Shown: positions 20,278 to 31,984 of the stretch, piece after piece
Position numbering within the stretch: the first letter of the stretch is position 1
How the letters are laid out: the number at the start of each line of letters is the position of its first letter
NCBI RefSeq assembly: GCF_016906535.1
Contig: NC_057376.1
Span: forward strand, 1,550,001-1,614,000
Length of the DNA stretch: 64,000 bases
Reading direction: 5' to 3'
Source: Rhizoctonia solani
Lineage: Eukaryota; Basidiomycota; Agaricomycetes; Cantharellales; Ceratobasidiaceae
Translations under genes and position numbers: made by a program
Notes under the pieces: generated by a model
What the model was told of the DNA's origin: nothing
The model's input: only the letters and a program-made list of their open reading frames with translations
Databases searched by the model: none

Positions 20278-21157
20278 TTACCCCCTCTTCAAGCTCCAAC
20301 TGCATCAGGGTGCTCCTTATGAAAATCTTCTATTGCCTCTTTAGTGTTGACCACGTTATCTACTGGTTCCCAAGAGTTACTGCCTTTGTCATATCCGTGC
20401 CATTTGACTAAGTACCAAAGTTTCCTTACTTTGCTGCATCCTTTCCATTTACTGTCCAAGATTCTTTCTACTTTGTATTCCTCCTCACCTTCTTCTGTGA
20501 TGATAGGTGCAGTTTGGGGAGGATCACATCTGTGAGGGTCAGGATGGAACTTTGTAAGAAGGTTTATATGGAAGACAGGATGTATGTGCATAGTGTGAGG
20601 TAATTGAAGTTTATATGTGTGGGATCCAATTTTCTCAATCACTAAGTAGGGGCCCAACCTTTTATGACTAAGTTTGATGGATGGTCTATCTGTAGATATT
20701 TTGGTGATTTAGCCAGACCTTGTCTCCTACTTGAATATTTTCTTCCTGCCTATGTCTCTGGTTGTAGAAATATTTCATCCTTTCTTGTGACAAAGATAAT
20801 GCAGCTTTGACTTCATCATATCCTTTTTCTAGGAATTTGGCATGTTTGTCTGCATTTGGAACCCCCTTGTCTGTTTTCTGGCCCACAGAGAATTGCAGAT
20901 TTAAGCCATAGCAAATTTGGAATGGTGATTTGCCTGTAGATGTTTGTTTTAGGTTATTAAGGGCAAATTCTGCTATGGGTAGTAAGGAGACCCAGTCTGA
21001 TTGACAATGATTCCCAAACATGTGGATAAAGATTTCAGCCTCTCATTGAATTTGTTCTGTCTGTCCATCTGTTTGAGGATGGTAGGCTGTGGAGAATGTG
21101 GGTTTGATATCCAACCTTTTGTACAGATGTCTGATGAATTTAGCATTGAAGTTAGGG
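20278..21157 (-). pseudogene. type-C integrase C-terminus and chromodomain remnant
   Basis: Minus-strand pieces 21157-20686 and 20657-20289. The first covers the end of the integrase core ([11 protein letters not shown], then a stop) and FGNHCQSDWVSLLPIAEFALNNL. The second has the LGPYLVIEKIG region and chromodomain LVKWHGYDKGSNSWEP, ending HPDAVGA. A frameshift lies at about 20690. The upstream part of pol was lost where a B LTR starts at 21158. Confidence 0.9.
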
Positions 21158-21716
21158 TGTTACAACCTCCTTACCTATACCACTGGATTCGGACAATTTT
21201 TCTGTTATTTTTACTATTTTTTACGAACTCAATAGCTCATGTTTTTCAATCATGTGACCTTGGCGCTTATTATGCCAAGATGCTGTGCCAAGATGCTGTG
21301 CCAAGGGTGCTTAGAAGAAATCTACGCTTCTGCGCAGCTGCAGCATGCTTCCTATTTCCATTATGTACTTCCTTTCTCATGCGCACAGACCATGTAGATA
21401 GTGCCCCTTTGCAGATATATACAGCAGGAAAATTGCTTGGAGACACCAAGTTGATCTTACCTTGTCTCTTACTCATGAGAGAAGGTAGCCAGCCAGCTAA
21501 GTAGCTGGCCCCCCAGTAGTCCAGACACTCACACCCCTTATTATACCTACCACACCTCCCAGGCCTAAGGCCCCCATTGCCAGTAGTTAGTAGTAGGTTG
21601 CCTTACGCAACAATAGTATAGCCTAGTCAGTTAGATTACATAAGCCCACTTGTAGTAGTACGGCTGTAAGCGCCTGCTTCCATTAGTGTGTACCCACCTT
21701 ACAGTGTGTCATGAGC
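21158..21716 (+). repeat. LTR type B, 3' tip missing
   Basis: TGTTACAACCTCC through CCCACCTTACAGTG, where the expected TTGTACAACA end is replaced by the next unit. Contains GCTCTGCGCAGC-like and CAGCTAAGTAGCTGG blocks of type B. Confidence 0.77.
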
Positions 21717-22093
21717 CACACCCCTATTGTGCCCTCTATTCACATACCAGGGCACTCATAGTACACACTACGGCCACCGGAAACACGCATATACTCGCAC
21801 CTATGCACTCAGAACCCCCAGGTTCCCACATATAAGAGACTTATGGTCAACATGGCTGGACTTAGTGATATTCTCTAAGTCCAGGTCACATGACCTTCCC
21901 CCCTCCAGTCCTTTATCAAATACTATACTAAACTACTACGGATTTGAGGTGGGGGGGGGATGACATAATCTCTTCTATAATAATATATTATTCAGACCTT
22001 GCCTGCGGGCTCCCTTAACATTGGCCCGCAGCTAGGGGGGCGGGGGGAGTGCAATGTCCCCCAGCAACTTATATTATTAATATATCACTGACA
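21717..22093 (-). repeat. LTR-like unit type H
   Basis: TGTCATGAGCC to ATCACTGACA, 377 bp, GC-rich centre with long G runs. Its right end shares the TTATATTATTAATATATCACTG block (in complement) with the element starting at 1651. No TSD and no coding content. Classification is tentative. Confidence 0.36.
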
Positions 22094-22168
22094 AGTTCTT
22101 AGTTATTCCCATATACATTTTGTATATAGTAATTCTTTCTTACTCCTGTACTTACACAACTCTTAACA
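22094..22168 (+). repeat. LTR type D, tail only
   Basis: AGTTCTTAGTTATTCCC through CTCTTAACA matches the last 75 bp of the D LTR ending at 12103. With the head at 19207 it brackets later insertions, but the D middle is missing. Confidence 0.68.
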
Positions 22169-22657
22169 GGTTTTCCCAAATCACACAGCCATGATGCCAT
22201 CCTAGTTGTAATAGACTCCTTCTCCAAGTTTGGGCATTTTATCCCTACTTCTTAGAAGGTCACATCAAAGGGATTAGCAGACCTATTTGTCATGCATGTA
22301 TGGAAACTTCACGGGTTACCAGTGAAAACAGTATTGGACAGGGGAACTATGTTCACAGGGAAATTTCTCAGGGCCCTTTACAAACAACTAGGCATCAAAC
22401 CAGCCTTCTCTTCAGCCTATCACCCAGAATCAGATGGACAGACAGAACAAGTCAACCAGTTCATTGAGTTCTACCTGAGGTCATACATCACTGTGGACCA
22501 CTCAGATTGGGCAACATGGCTCCCCCTAGCAGAATTTGCCTACAACAATGCAAAGCACCCTGCCACCAGGAAAACCCCATTTGAATTGGTGTCCTAGATG
22601 TCTGTAAGGACATTGAGGAGGTGGGCGCTTGCAGCCAAGAGTATCTAAGTAAAAGCT

Positions 22658-23237
22658 TGTTGTAGACACATGTATACCAAGGGAATTTACTCCTATTTTC
22701 TTGGATTTAAACAAAGTTGAACAGACAACATTTTTAATCACATGACTCCAGCACTTATATCATATGCTAAGCGCCAAGCCATGTCCCCACCTGCGCTTAT
22801 TCAGCACACATAGCCACCTCCACCTATGATGTCATCATGACATGTCAGTGACACGTATGCATGAGTAAGGCCAACTGTGGAGCAGGGTTCTTATTGGATT
22901 AGGTATTGGACATTATGTATTTGCAATTAGCTTACTTGTAGAATATATGAGGCCAAACCAACCATGGTAAAACCCAGGTTGATTACCTCTTGTTGCATCA
23001 CTCATTGTACACAGGGCCTTACAGCCTGGGTTCACTAAATTACTAAGTAGATACATTGCCTTAGGCATTGTCACTGCTGTACATACATAGCTTGCCAACA
23101 CCTTACAGTGTCTGGTCATTGTAGTTAGTAGTTTCAATGTTGTAGGATAGTCACTTGCTGCCTTAAGCAGTACTTACTGTATTCTCACACAGCCACAAGC
23201 ACCTGCATCCTTGACGTCCTTACAGACACCTAGGACA
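22658..23237 (+). repeat. solo LTR type A, nested, TSD AAGCT
   Basis: TGTTGTAGACACA to CACCTAGGACA, 580 bp, flanked by AAGCT at 22653-22657 and 23238-23242. It lies inverted inside another A LTR and carries the CAGGTTGATTACCT segment. Confidence 0.9.
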
Positions 23238-23338
23238 AAGCTGCTTAAGGCAGTGTGCAAGCTACCTATGATAACAATCAGCTATACTACAATGACAAGA
23301 CTGCTTAAGGCGGTGACAAGCTATCTATGTATGGTGAG

Positions 23339-23910
23339 TGTTACACCCTCATGAATTACACCATTGGAACCGGACGATTTTTCTGATATTTTCACTATTT
23401 TTACGACCCTGATATCTTATGTTTTTCAATCACGTGATCTTGGCGCTTATTATACCAAGATGCTGCGCCAAGATGCTGTGCCAAGGGCGCTTAGGAGAAA
23501 TCCACGCTTCTGCACAGCCTGCAGCACACTTCTCATTTCATACAGACACTTCTTTCTTCCATGCACAGACCATGTATATACCTTTACTTTTGTCTATATA
23601 AACAGCAGGAAAATTGCTTGGGAGCCCCAAGCCAATTTTACCTCATCTTGCATTCACTGAGGAGGTTTTTCAGAAGCCAGCTAAGTAGCTGGCTGCCAGT
23701 AGATCTAGACACTCACCCCCTTATCTTTACCTACCACACCTCCAGGCCTCTGGCCCCTTTGCATCAGTAGTTGGATAATTGCCGCCATAAGCAGTTCAGT
23801 AGTTAGTAGTATAGCCCAGATAGTTAGTTAGATAAACACTGTTTGTAGTAGTACAGCCACAAGCACCCAACTCACTAGCAAGTACCCAACCTTACAGTTG
23901 GTGTACAACA
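23339..23910 (+). repeat. solo LTR type B, nested, TSD GTGAG
   Basis: TGTTACACCCTC to GTGTACAACA, 572 bp, flanked by GTGAG at 23334-23338 and 23911-23915. Confidence 0.9.
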
Positions 23911-24449
23911 GTGAGGAAGCCACTTAAGGCAGTAACTAAGTATCTAAGTAGCTGAGTATTTACTGGCCCTAGTGGCCTTGTACAATGGGGAATGCAACAA
24001 GAGGTAATCAACCTGGGTGTTACCATTGTTGGTTGGCCTCCTTATATATTACAACAGGGAGCTCATTACAAATACATCATATGCAATACTGTATCCAATA
24101 GGAACCCTGCTCTGCAGTTGCCTTACTCATGCATACGTGTCACTGATGTGTCATGATGATGTCATAGGTGGAGGTGGCTATGTGTGCTGATTAAGCACAG
24201 ATTGGGACATGGCTTGGCGTTTAGTGTATGATATAAGCGCTGTAGTCACGTGATTAAGAAACAAGTCTGTTTGTCTTTGTTTAAATTTGAGAAAATGGGA
24301 ATAAATTCCCTGGTATCAAGTGTGTCTACAACAATTGGTCTATGGGAGAACCCCAATCATGAGACCCTCAGAAGTCCCAGCAAATGTCCCTGAAGCCAAC
24401 CAGGTAGCCAATACCCTAGCCCAGGAATGGAAGGAAGCAGAAGCCTTAC

Positions 24450-25043
24450 TGTCCTAGACATCTGTAAGGGGCATTGAGGCAGTGGGTGCTTGTGGCCATA
24501 TGTAACTAAGTGTAAAACTGCGTAAGGCAGTGGCCATGCTACCTACAACAACTAACTAGCTAAGTACAGTGACCAAGGCTGTAAGGGCAATGGCAAGCTA
24601 TGTAACTACAACAAGTAAGTTGCTTTAAGGCAATGAGTGCAGGTAGGACTTAGTAATTACTGGCCTTAAGGGCCTTGTACAGTTTGGGGATGCAACAGGA
24701 GGTAATCAACCTGGGTGTTACCATAGTTGGTTGGCCTCCTTAAATATTACAGAGTAATGCTATTTACAAATACACATATGTGAGAAAAGAAGTACTAAAT
24801 ATGAAATGAGAACCCCGCTCTGTAGTTGGCCTTACTCATGCATATGTGTCACTGACATGTCATAATGATGTCATCAGGTGGAGGTGGCTATGTGTGCTGA
24901 GTAAGCGCAGAAGGGGACGTGGCTTGGCGCTTAGCGTATGATATAAGTGCTGAAGTCACGTGATCAAAAATCTAGTCTGTTTGCCTTTGTTCAAATTTGA
25001 GAAAATAGGAATAAATTCCCTGGTATTGAGTGTGTCTACAACA
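24450..25043 (-). repeat. solo LTR type A (minus strand), TSD CTTAC
   Basis: TGTCCTAGACATC to GTCTACAACA, 594 bp, flanked by CTTAC at 24445-24449 and 25044-25048. It interrupts the integrase codons GAA GCC TTA C. Confidence 0.9.
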
Positions 25044-25951
25044 CTTACTCAGACTCTCCAAGGAAAAAATGGCAGGAAACAAGGGTGCAATCCCCAAATA
25101 CTCAATTGGCAACAAGGTCTGGCTGGATGGAAAAAACATCCAACTCCAATCCAACTCAAACAAACTGGACCCTAAATGCCTGGGACCATTCAAAATCCAG
25201 GAAAAGATCTCTTTGCATGCCTACTGCCTCAAACTTCCAGAGACAATGAAAATCCACAATGCATTCTATGTAGGACTTTTATCTAAATCTCACAAGTCAC
25301 CTAGTCAACCCTTCCTGGAGAGACCTCCTCCTGAAACAATAGAAGGAGAAGAAGAATACAAGGTAAAACAAATCATAAACTCCAAAATGCAATGGGAAAA
25401 TGGTTTTACCTCATCAAGTGGAAAGGATATGGACTGGAAGACAACTCCTGGGAACCAGAAGAGCTTCTAGAACATGCACAGGAAGAGATCAAATGCTTTA
25501 ACCAAGCACAACTGAAAATGGCCTGTGACTCTGCCAAGAGCCTTTGTGGGGGGGGGCAATGTTACACCCTCTTAACATAGACCATTAGAATCACACAATT
25601 TCTCTCTTATTTTAGTATTTTTTACAGACTCTATATCTTTAATTTTTCAATCATGTGATCTTGGTGCTTACTATGCCAAGGGCACTTATTGCAAATCCAT
25701 GCTTCTGTGCAGCCTGCAGCATGCTTCTCCTTTCACATGGACTCTTCCTTTCTCACATGCACAGACTGCTTGTAGATAGTTCTCCTTTTTATATATACAG
25801 CAGGAAGATTGCTTGGAGACCCCAAGTCAATTTTACCTTGTCTATCATCCAAGACAGGTATCCAGTAGTAAGTCAGTAGTTTGGACCTTATGTCCTTCAC
25901 TTGCCAGTAGACACTTGGGCCATACAGCCCTTCACTGCCAGAAGCACCCCT

Positions 25952-26664
25952 TGTCAGAGCCGACAACTACCAAAGAGGTAAAACCTAACAAGCTATTGCC
26001 TAATATAGGACTTATCAGCTAGTAGGGCCTAACAGAGCTCAAGGGCAATGCCAGGAAGGGGTAGGACAAGACCTAATGTCATAAACAGAGGAAAATAGAA
26101 CTAGCCGGAATTGAACCAGCTTGACCACTAAGCCATAGAGCCCTATTATTCCTCTGCTGACAACCCATGATTACACCTGCTACCCCCCAAATTTGGGCTT
26201 GGGCCAGCATGCAACCACTTGTACTGGTCATGTGACTGTGTCCAGGACACCTAATATAGTTAAGTGCACTATGCTATAAAGATAGCAGGGCTAAAGACCT
26301 TTGACAGGGACTGGTATGCTCTCAGGCAATACTCTTAATTGTATGTCTTAGGGTAGGTAGTGGTGGAAGGGGATAAGAGGTTGAGTTCTGAGGCTTAAGG
26401 CTCTCAGAACCCTCCTTATATTCACAGAGAAGGGGAAGAGTAATTACATGTACAAACATCATAACAAAGATAAGGTCACATGACCAGAGATAAGAAAACA
26501 AGATCACATGACTAAAGGTCATGTGATGAGATTACATAATAAGCGCTCAGCGCCTAAATAGCATAAAGATGCATATATCCATAAATCTTCATGAAAATAG
26601 CGCATATATCACTATTTCTTCGACTTAGTGGATTTTAAGGTGGTCACGCCTCTAGGGCATGACA
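25952..26664 (-). repeat. 3' LTR of element E, with a mini-LTR inside
   Basis: Plus-strand ends TGTCAGAGCC and AGGGCATGACA. Without the mini-LTR at 26077-26249 and one TSD copy it is 535 bp, against 538 bp for the 5' LTR. The minus-strand polypurine tract (complement of CTTCCCCCCCGTT) adjoins at 26665. Confidence 0.93.
26077..26249 (-). repeat. solo 173-bp mini-LTR, TSD CCTAA
   Basis: TGTCATAAACAG to GTCCAGGACA, flanked by CCTAA at 26072-26076 and 26250-26254. The sister LTR of element E (near 32113) has the uninterrupted site with a single CCTAA, which proves the insertion boundaries and order. On the minus strand it holds box A-like TGGCTTAGTGG and box B-like GGTTCAATTCC. Confidence 0.88.
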
Positions 26665-26675
26665 CTTCCCCCCCG

Positions 26676-29600
26676 TTAAGGTCCAGCTGCCTCTGGATAT
26701 TCACAGTGAAACTTAGCCAATTTTTCAGGGGCATTGGCTAAGTGGGCCTTGGGCTCCCATGTGTTATCCTCTGGTCCATACCCTTTCCATTTAACCAAGT
26801 ATTTGACTTGTCGACCCACTTTCTTGGAGTCTAGGATCCTTTCAACAGTATATTCCTCTTCTCCATCAGCTGTGACAACTGGGGGGAGTGGGACTGGATC
26901 ACGGTCATACTCGTCTACTGGCTTTTTGTGTAATAGGGCAATGTTGAAGACAGGATGGACTTTCATGGATTTAGGGAGATCCAGTTTATAAGAGTTCCTG
27001 CCAATTTTCTCCAAGACCTTGTAGGGCCCCAATTGCTTATGTTCTAGCTTATGGAAGGCCTTGAAGTTTTGATGTTGGCACTACTCAAATAAACTTTATC
27101 ACCAACTTCCAGCTTGGTTGCTTCCCTTCTGTTTAAATCATAGTATTGCGCATTTTGTCTTGCAGCAATTTCTAAAGCAGCTTTTGCTTCAGTTTGGATT
27201 TCTTTCAGGAAGTCTGCTAGGTTGTCGGCTTGGGGGACATGGCTTTCCTTGGTATTTCCAACTGTGAAGTCTGGATTATAACCATAGCACATGTAGAAGG
27301 GAGAGTGTTTGGAGCCTGAGTGTTTCCCATTATTGTATGCAAATTCTGCAAGTGGTAGTGATGCAACCCAGTCTGTTTGTCTATAGTTGATGTAGTGGCG
27401 TAGGTAAATTTCCACAAACTGGTTTAAGCGTTCACTTTGTCCATCAACTTGTGGTCTGTATGCAGTGGAGAAATGTGGTTCTATCCCCAACCACTTGTAG
27501 ACTTGTCTCAGGAATTTTGCATTAAATTGGGGGCCTCGGTCCGAAATGGTTTTCCTGGGTAACCCATGTAACTTCCACACAAAGGATACAAAGAGGTTTG
27601 CAACATCAACAGCAGTAGCATCAGAGTGCGTTGGTATAAAATGAACCATTTTGGATAATTGGTCCACTACTGTTAATATTGCATCATATCCTTCTGAGGT
27701 GGGGAGTCCTACAATCAAGTCATACGTTATTTCCTCCCAGGGCTTATTGGGTAAATCTATGTTTTGAAGGAGACCTTCAGGAGCCCGGTTGGAGTGTTTT
27801 CTACGTATGCATGAATCGCATGCTTGGACATATTTTGTTACAGATTGTTTCATCCCTGACCAGTAGTAATCCCTTGAAAGGAGGTCTAGGGTTCTGAACT
27901 GTCCTGGGTGCCCAGTAGAAGGGTTATCATGCCTGCTTTCTAAGATGGCTTTCCTGATTTCTGGCTCATTAGGGACATAAATCCGGTCATGATAGTAGAG
28001 TAAGCCATTATCAAGTTTCCATCCTTTAACGGGTATGTCCTCTTCCAAGGATTTAAGGATTTTGTATACAGCTTTATCATCATGCAGAGCGTCCCTTATT
28101 AGATCATTAAGGTCACTATCTGTTTGAATAGCTGCAATAAAAAGCTCTGGGCTTATGAGCACAGGGGTTTCACCCCCCTCTTTAACCGCAGACTTGTGGT
28201 CTTCACGTCGAGAGAGAATATCTGCTTTTCTATTCTGTGCGCCCGGCCTATACACAATCCTATAGTTGTAATCTGCCAAAAATCCCATCCACCTTAACTG
28301 CCTTTGGTTCAGATCCCTTTTTGTCTGGAAGTACTCCAGATTTTTATGGTCTGTCAGTATTTTGACAGGGATTACTGTTCCTTCCAGCAGGTGACGCCAT
28401 TCCTTTAAAGCCCTTACTACTGCTAGTAACTCTTTATCAAAGATATCATAGTTTCTTTCAGCAGGTGCTAGGGATTTTGATAGGAATGCAACCGGGTGTA
28501 ATTTATCATCACTGCCCTTTTGATTAAGGACAGCGCCCGTTGCAAAATCAGAGGCGTCACACTCAAGGAAAAACTCCTTGTATGGATTGGGTTGGATTAA
28601 GACAGGGGATTCAATTAGAGCCTGTTTAAGAGCTTTAAAAGACACTTCTTGGCGTTCACCCCATTCCCAAGGTATATTCTTTTGGAGTAGTTGGTATAAG
28701 GGTTGTGCCAATTTTGAGAAGTTATGTATGAAGCGCCTATAGAACTTTATAAAGCCCAAAAACTCTTGAACCCCTTTGACAGAGCGCGGTGTTGCCCAAT
28801 CAACCGCTTGAGTGATTTTCTTGGGATCTGCTTTCACTCCTTCACCATTGGCAATGACACCAAGGTAATCTACTTCAGATGCATAGAAATTACACTTCTC
28901 CAGGTTACAGTAGCATGCATTGTCTTGCAGCCTTTTCAGTACCTCTTGGAGATGTTTTGTGTGTAATTCCCTGCTTTCTGAGAATATTAGGATGTTGTCT
29001 AGATATACTACTACATAGACGTCCAATATGTCCCTAAATATCTCATTCATGAAGTGCTGAAATGCAGCAGGAGCGTTGCATAACCCAAAGGGCATGACTA
29101 GGTATTCAAACAGGCCATATTTGGTTTTAAACGCAGTCTTCCATTCATCACCTTCCTTTATCCGGACCAAGTTATATCCAGATTTCAGGTCAATGGTGGA
29201 AAAGTATTTTGCGCCCTTAGTTTCTCAATGAGAGACTGTATTAGAGGTAGAGGGTACGCATTCTTGACTGTATTTGCATTTAGGGATCTATAATCCACAA
29301 CCATACGCCTTTTCCCATTTTTCTTGTTGACAAAGTGAACTGGGGAACCATATTTGGACTTGGATGGGCAAATCAATCCTTTGTCCAATTGTTCTTTAAG
29401 GAGTTTTCTAAGTTCCTCATCATCAGATGCCTTCAAGGGGTATACCATAGCCTTAACAGGTTTATCAGGATCGATTAAATCAATCCCTAAATCAAAAGGA
29501 CGGTGCGGAGGCAGTTCCGTCACCTTCATGTCCTCAGAAAATACCTCCGCAAAATTGCGCAGTTCTACTGGGATACTTTCAAGTGGAGAATCCACAGTAC

Positions 29601-30213
29601 CTCCAGTTTCCCTAGGGATGCCTTCAAGAGGTTCAATTACCTCAACACCTCCTAAGTCTTCTGGTATGCCTTCAAGGTGGTTAGAAGTCCCACCAACATT
29701 TCCCAGGATAGAATTAGAAACAGAAAGACAAGTATTGTTACAATATTGAGAATTAAAAGTAATATGCTTATTAGGCCAGTCTATAGTAGGGTTGTGTAAC
29801 TTGAGCCAGGACATTCCAAGGACTATGCTATGTTTACCTATATCAGCTACGTTACATTTCAGAACCTCTTTATGACTACCTAATTCTAAAGTAAATATAC
29901 ATTCTGAATCTACCAAACCAGAACTAATGTCTCTTCCATCAATCACTTTAAGGCGACGTGGTACAGACTTTTTTGTAGTAGGTATACCATATTGTTTGAT
30001 CAAGTCCTTGTGTATAAGCAAGATGATGCACCTGAATCAATCATAGCCCATCCAAAGAAGGGCTTCATTTTCTTGGTAACCTTAGGGTTGGGAACTTGTT
30101 GAACGCAAGATGCTTGAAAATATATATTTAAAGGAGATATATTATTTACAGAAAAGATTTCCAAGCTATCTAAATGTCCATTATTTCCCTCTGATACACT
30201 GTTCCCATTAGTG
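26676..30213 (-). pseudogene. pol: element E pol: protease, RT, RNase H, integrase, chromodomain, frameshifted
   Basis: Order on the minus strand: protease with MIDSGASSC (near 30040) and IVLGMSWL; RT with FVNKKNGKRRMVVDYR, VMPFGLCNAPAAFQHF and the YLDN/ILIF catalytic block (near 29000; the usual YLDD reads YLDN); RNase H (LECDASDFATGAVL, FDKELLAVV, DHKNLEYF); integrase with H...H...C..C, SDRGPQFNAKF and YRPQVDGQSE; a C-terminal chromodomain (LVKWKGYGPEDNTWEP). The frame breaks at about 30018 (after DSGASS), 29205 (in EKLR-AKYF) and 27050 (in SRPSI-KLEH). Each looks like loss of one base. The last D of YLDD reading N would also impair catalysis. Confidence 0.92.
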
Positions 30214-30214
30214 T

Positions 30215-31552
30215 TCAGAGGTCCCCATTTTCCAACTCATCCTCAGAGATATGGGCCTCATGGCCAGAGTAGGATTTTGAGGGGCATTGATTGGCATAGT
30301 GTCCCCTACCTCCACATGTTGCGCATATAATAGGTTTTTTGCCTTTTGAGGAGGCAGAGTCTAAGTCCATAGGGGAAGGACCAGAGTTGCGCGCAGAGGA
30401 GGAGGAAGAAGCCTTGGGAGCAGGAGTGGAGGTGGCAGTGACTGGGTGGTTATCCTTTTTAAGAGATTTAAAGGTAACATCCATGGTGGTGCCATCATTC
30501 CATTTGACAATTGGAACTGCTATTCCCTTGGCATTTTGGCCAACCTTTTGTAGAACCCCCTTCTTAGCCTTTCCATCCACAATCGCATACACTTGTTCCC
30601 CAACAGACAGTTTATCCCTGGGCGCTCCCTGGGCTGCTGCTGACGTAGAAGTGCTGGATTTGCTTCCAGATTGGTTTGAAGAGGAAGAGGGACGCTTGTG
30701 CTGGGCCGCAAACTGCTCTAGGCGTTGATCCACCTTAAGGGCCTTCTCTGCAAGAGTTGCAAGAGTTACAGAGGCATCTGCATGGTCATAATCTTGAACC
30801 ATGAGAGTTTCCTTAATTTTGTGGGATAAGCCATCATAGAACATATCCCTGAGAGAGGGGTCGTTGTAGCCAAGACCTTGAGAATAGGTCTGGAAGTCCT
30901 TGTAATAATCTTGGACTCCCTTGGTTTGTTTGAGGGTGCGCAACTTGGCGCGGAAGTTCTCTGTCCTATTTTGGACATTCCAGCGTGCATTGAATTGCAG
31001 CCAGAAGGCATCCAGATTGTGGAGCCAAGAAACAGGGTTCCCTTTAACAACGTCCTCTTCCAGGTAGGGCTCAAGCCACTCATGGGCCTTGCCATCCAGG
31101 CAGGAGATAATGAAGGCGATTTGCTCATCCACCGTTGAGCCAGGATATGAGATCCTGAGATAATGAGAAACAGCAACTCTGAAAGAGATTGCCTTATTTT
31201 TGTCTGACCCATCAAATTTGTCTGGCGTCGCAAGTTTAGGAGCCTTGGTAGCCAAGGCAAGGGAGGAACCAGAAGCAGCAGCGGTGCCAATTTTGGCAAT
31301 ATCAGCCCCTAGTTTAACAATGAGGGCGTCAAGGTTGGTGATGCTACTATCATGGTTGTTGAGGGTAGCCTGAGTGGTGCCAATGTCTGTATGGTGGGCA
31401 GCCGCTTGTCCTATGACCAAGGATAGATTTTGGTTCATAGCCAGGAGGAGGTTTTTGATCTCCTGGGCCCACGCAGGTATCTCCTGGATATTGGTGGGGA
31501 CTGACAGCGCATTGGGGTTGGCATGCACATAGGTGGAAGGTTGGGTAGACAT
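30215..31552 (-). CDS. gag: element E Gag polyprotein
   Basis: An intact 445-codon frame. Residues 1-105 are Ala/Asn/Thr-rich with a helical stretch. The capsid region (about 110-250) has TPDKFDGSDKNKAISF, FIISCLDGKAHEWLEPYL and LRDMFYDGLSHKIKETL, parallel to element C gag. A basic Ser-rich linker follows, then GEQVYAIVDGKAKKG, also conserved in element C. The nucleocapsid zinc knuckle CATCGGRGHYANQC lies near residue 410. It would form particles and bind element RNA. The ATG at 31552 follows a 432-bp leader, and no earlier in-frame Met is evident. Pol lies downstream in a different frame with no obvious start codon, so recoding or a lost start is likely. Confidence 0.92.
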   Translation of the reverse strand: MSTQPSTYVHANPNALSVPTNIQEIPAWAQEIKNLLLAMNQNLSLVIGQAAAHHTDIGTTQATLNNHDSSITNLDALIVKLGADIAKIGTAAASGSSLALATKAPKLATPDKFDGSDKNKAISFRVAVSHYLRISYPGSTVDEQIAFIISCLDGKAHEWLEPYLEEDVVKGNPVSWLHNLDAFWLQFNARWNVQNRTENFRAKLRTLKQTKGVQDYYKDFQTYSQGLGYNDPSLRDMFYDGLSHKIKETLMVQDYDHADASVTLATLAEKALKVDQRLEQFAAQHKRPSSSSNQSGSKSSTSTSAAAQGAPRDKLSVGEQVYAIVDGKAKKGVLQKVGQNAKGIAVPIVKWNDGTTMDVTFKSLKKDNHPVTATSTPAPKASSSSSARNSGPSPMDLDSASSKGKKPIICATCGGRGHYANQCPSKSYSGHEAHISEDELENGDL

Positions 31553-31984
31553 GGTGGAGAAGGAGGGATATGATAGATACTAAGTAGCGTCCTTGCTAAA
31601 TAAGGCAACTTCACTACTAGTTTAGGAATAAGGGGAGGCTAGATGATTGGCCCCACTAAGCTCACAGTTTATTCTTTACGCTAATCACTGTCTCAATACC
31701 TAGCGTTGAATGCTCCTTACAACTGATCAACAAGCCTTGGATGGGCGTGATACAGTAGCAGGTTTTGCACAAGCGGGTCTTTGACTGTCTGTGACGCAGA
31801 AGAAGTCATGGCAGACTTTTGGGTGGACGTTCGCAATGCTAGCCGTGTAACAATAACCCCCTAGTGCAACAATCACCAGTTTTGACTATTATCTGGCTAT
31901 GCTGGATCACTGGTTCTTGATGGGTCGTGCCAGTACTAACACCCTAGTTGTCCACAAGGGTTGGTGATGAAGAACTCAACCTAA
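31553..31984 (-). promoter_or_regulatory. element E leader with self-primer binding site
   Basis: On the plus strand AGAACTCAACCT lies at 31971-31982, 2 bp from the 5' LTR edge at 31985. Its exact complement AGGTTGAGTTCT occurs in the 5' LTR at 32233-32244, 33 nt from the TATA box (TTATATA at 32271-32277, read on the minus strand). This is a 12 of 12 match. The rest of the leader is non-coding. Confidence 0.7.

Larger units (their letters stand above)
22590..24333 (-). repeat. solo LTR type A (minus strand) with two nested LTRs, TSD ATTGG
   Basis: TGTCCTAGATG at 22590 to GTCTACAACA at 24333, flanked by ATTGG at 22585-22589 and 24334-24338. Own sequence: 22590-22657, 23238-23338 and 23911-24333. 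It is broken by a plus-strand LTR A (TSD AAGCT) and an LTR B (TSD GTGAG). Confidence 0.88.
22169..25553 (+). pseudogene. B-type integrase and chromodomain, split by LTR insertions
   Basis: Own sequence lies at 22169-22589, 24339-24449 and 25049-25553. The integrase core has ILVVIDSFSKFGHFIP, a stop near 22254, WKLHGLP, FTGKFLRALY and YHPESDGQTEQ. The second piece continues with YGRTPIMRPSEVP and NTLAQEWKEAEALL. The third has the GNKVWLDGKNI region and a chromodomain (LIKWKGYGLEDNSWEP) reached through a frameshift near 25400. All three pieces are in register once the two LTR A insertions (TSDs ATTGG and CTTAC) are removed. A G-rich polypurine tract and a B LTR follow at 25560, so this is the 3' end of a B element. 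Confidence 0.9.

Noticed and set aside
30339..31299. Open frames opposite and overlapping element E gag
   Set aside because: They are shadows of the intact gag reading frame.
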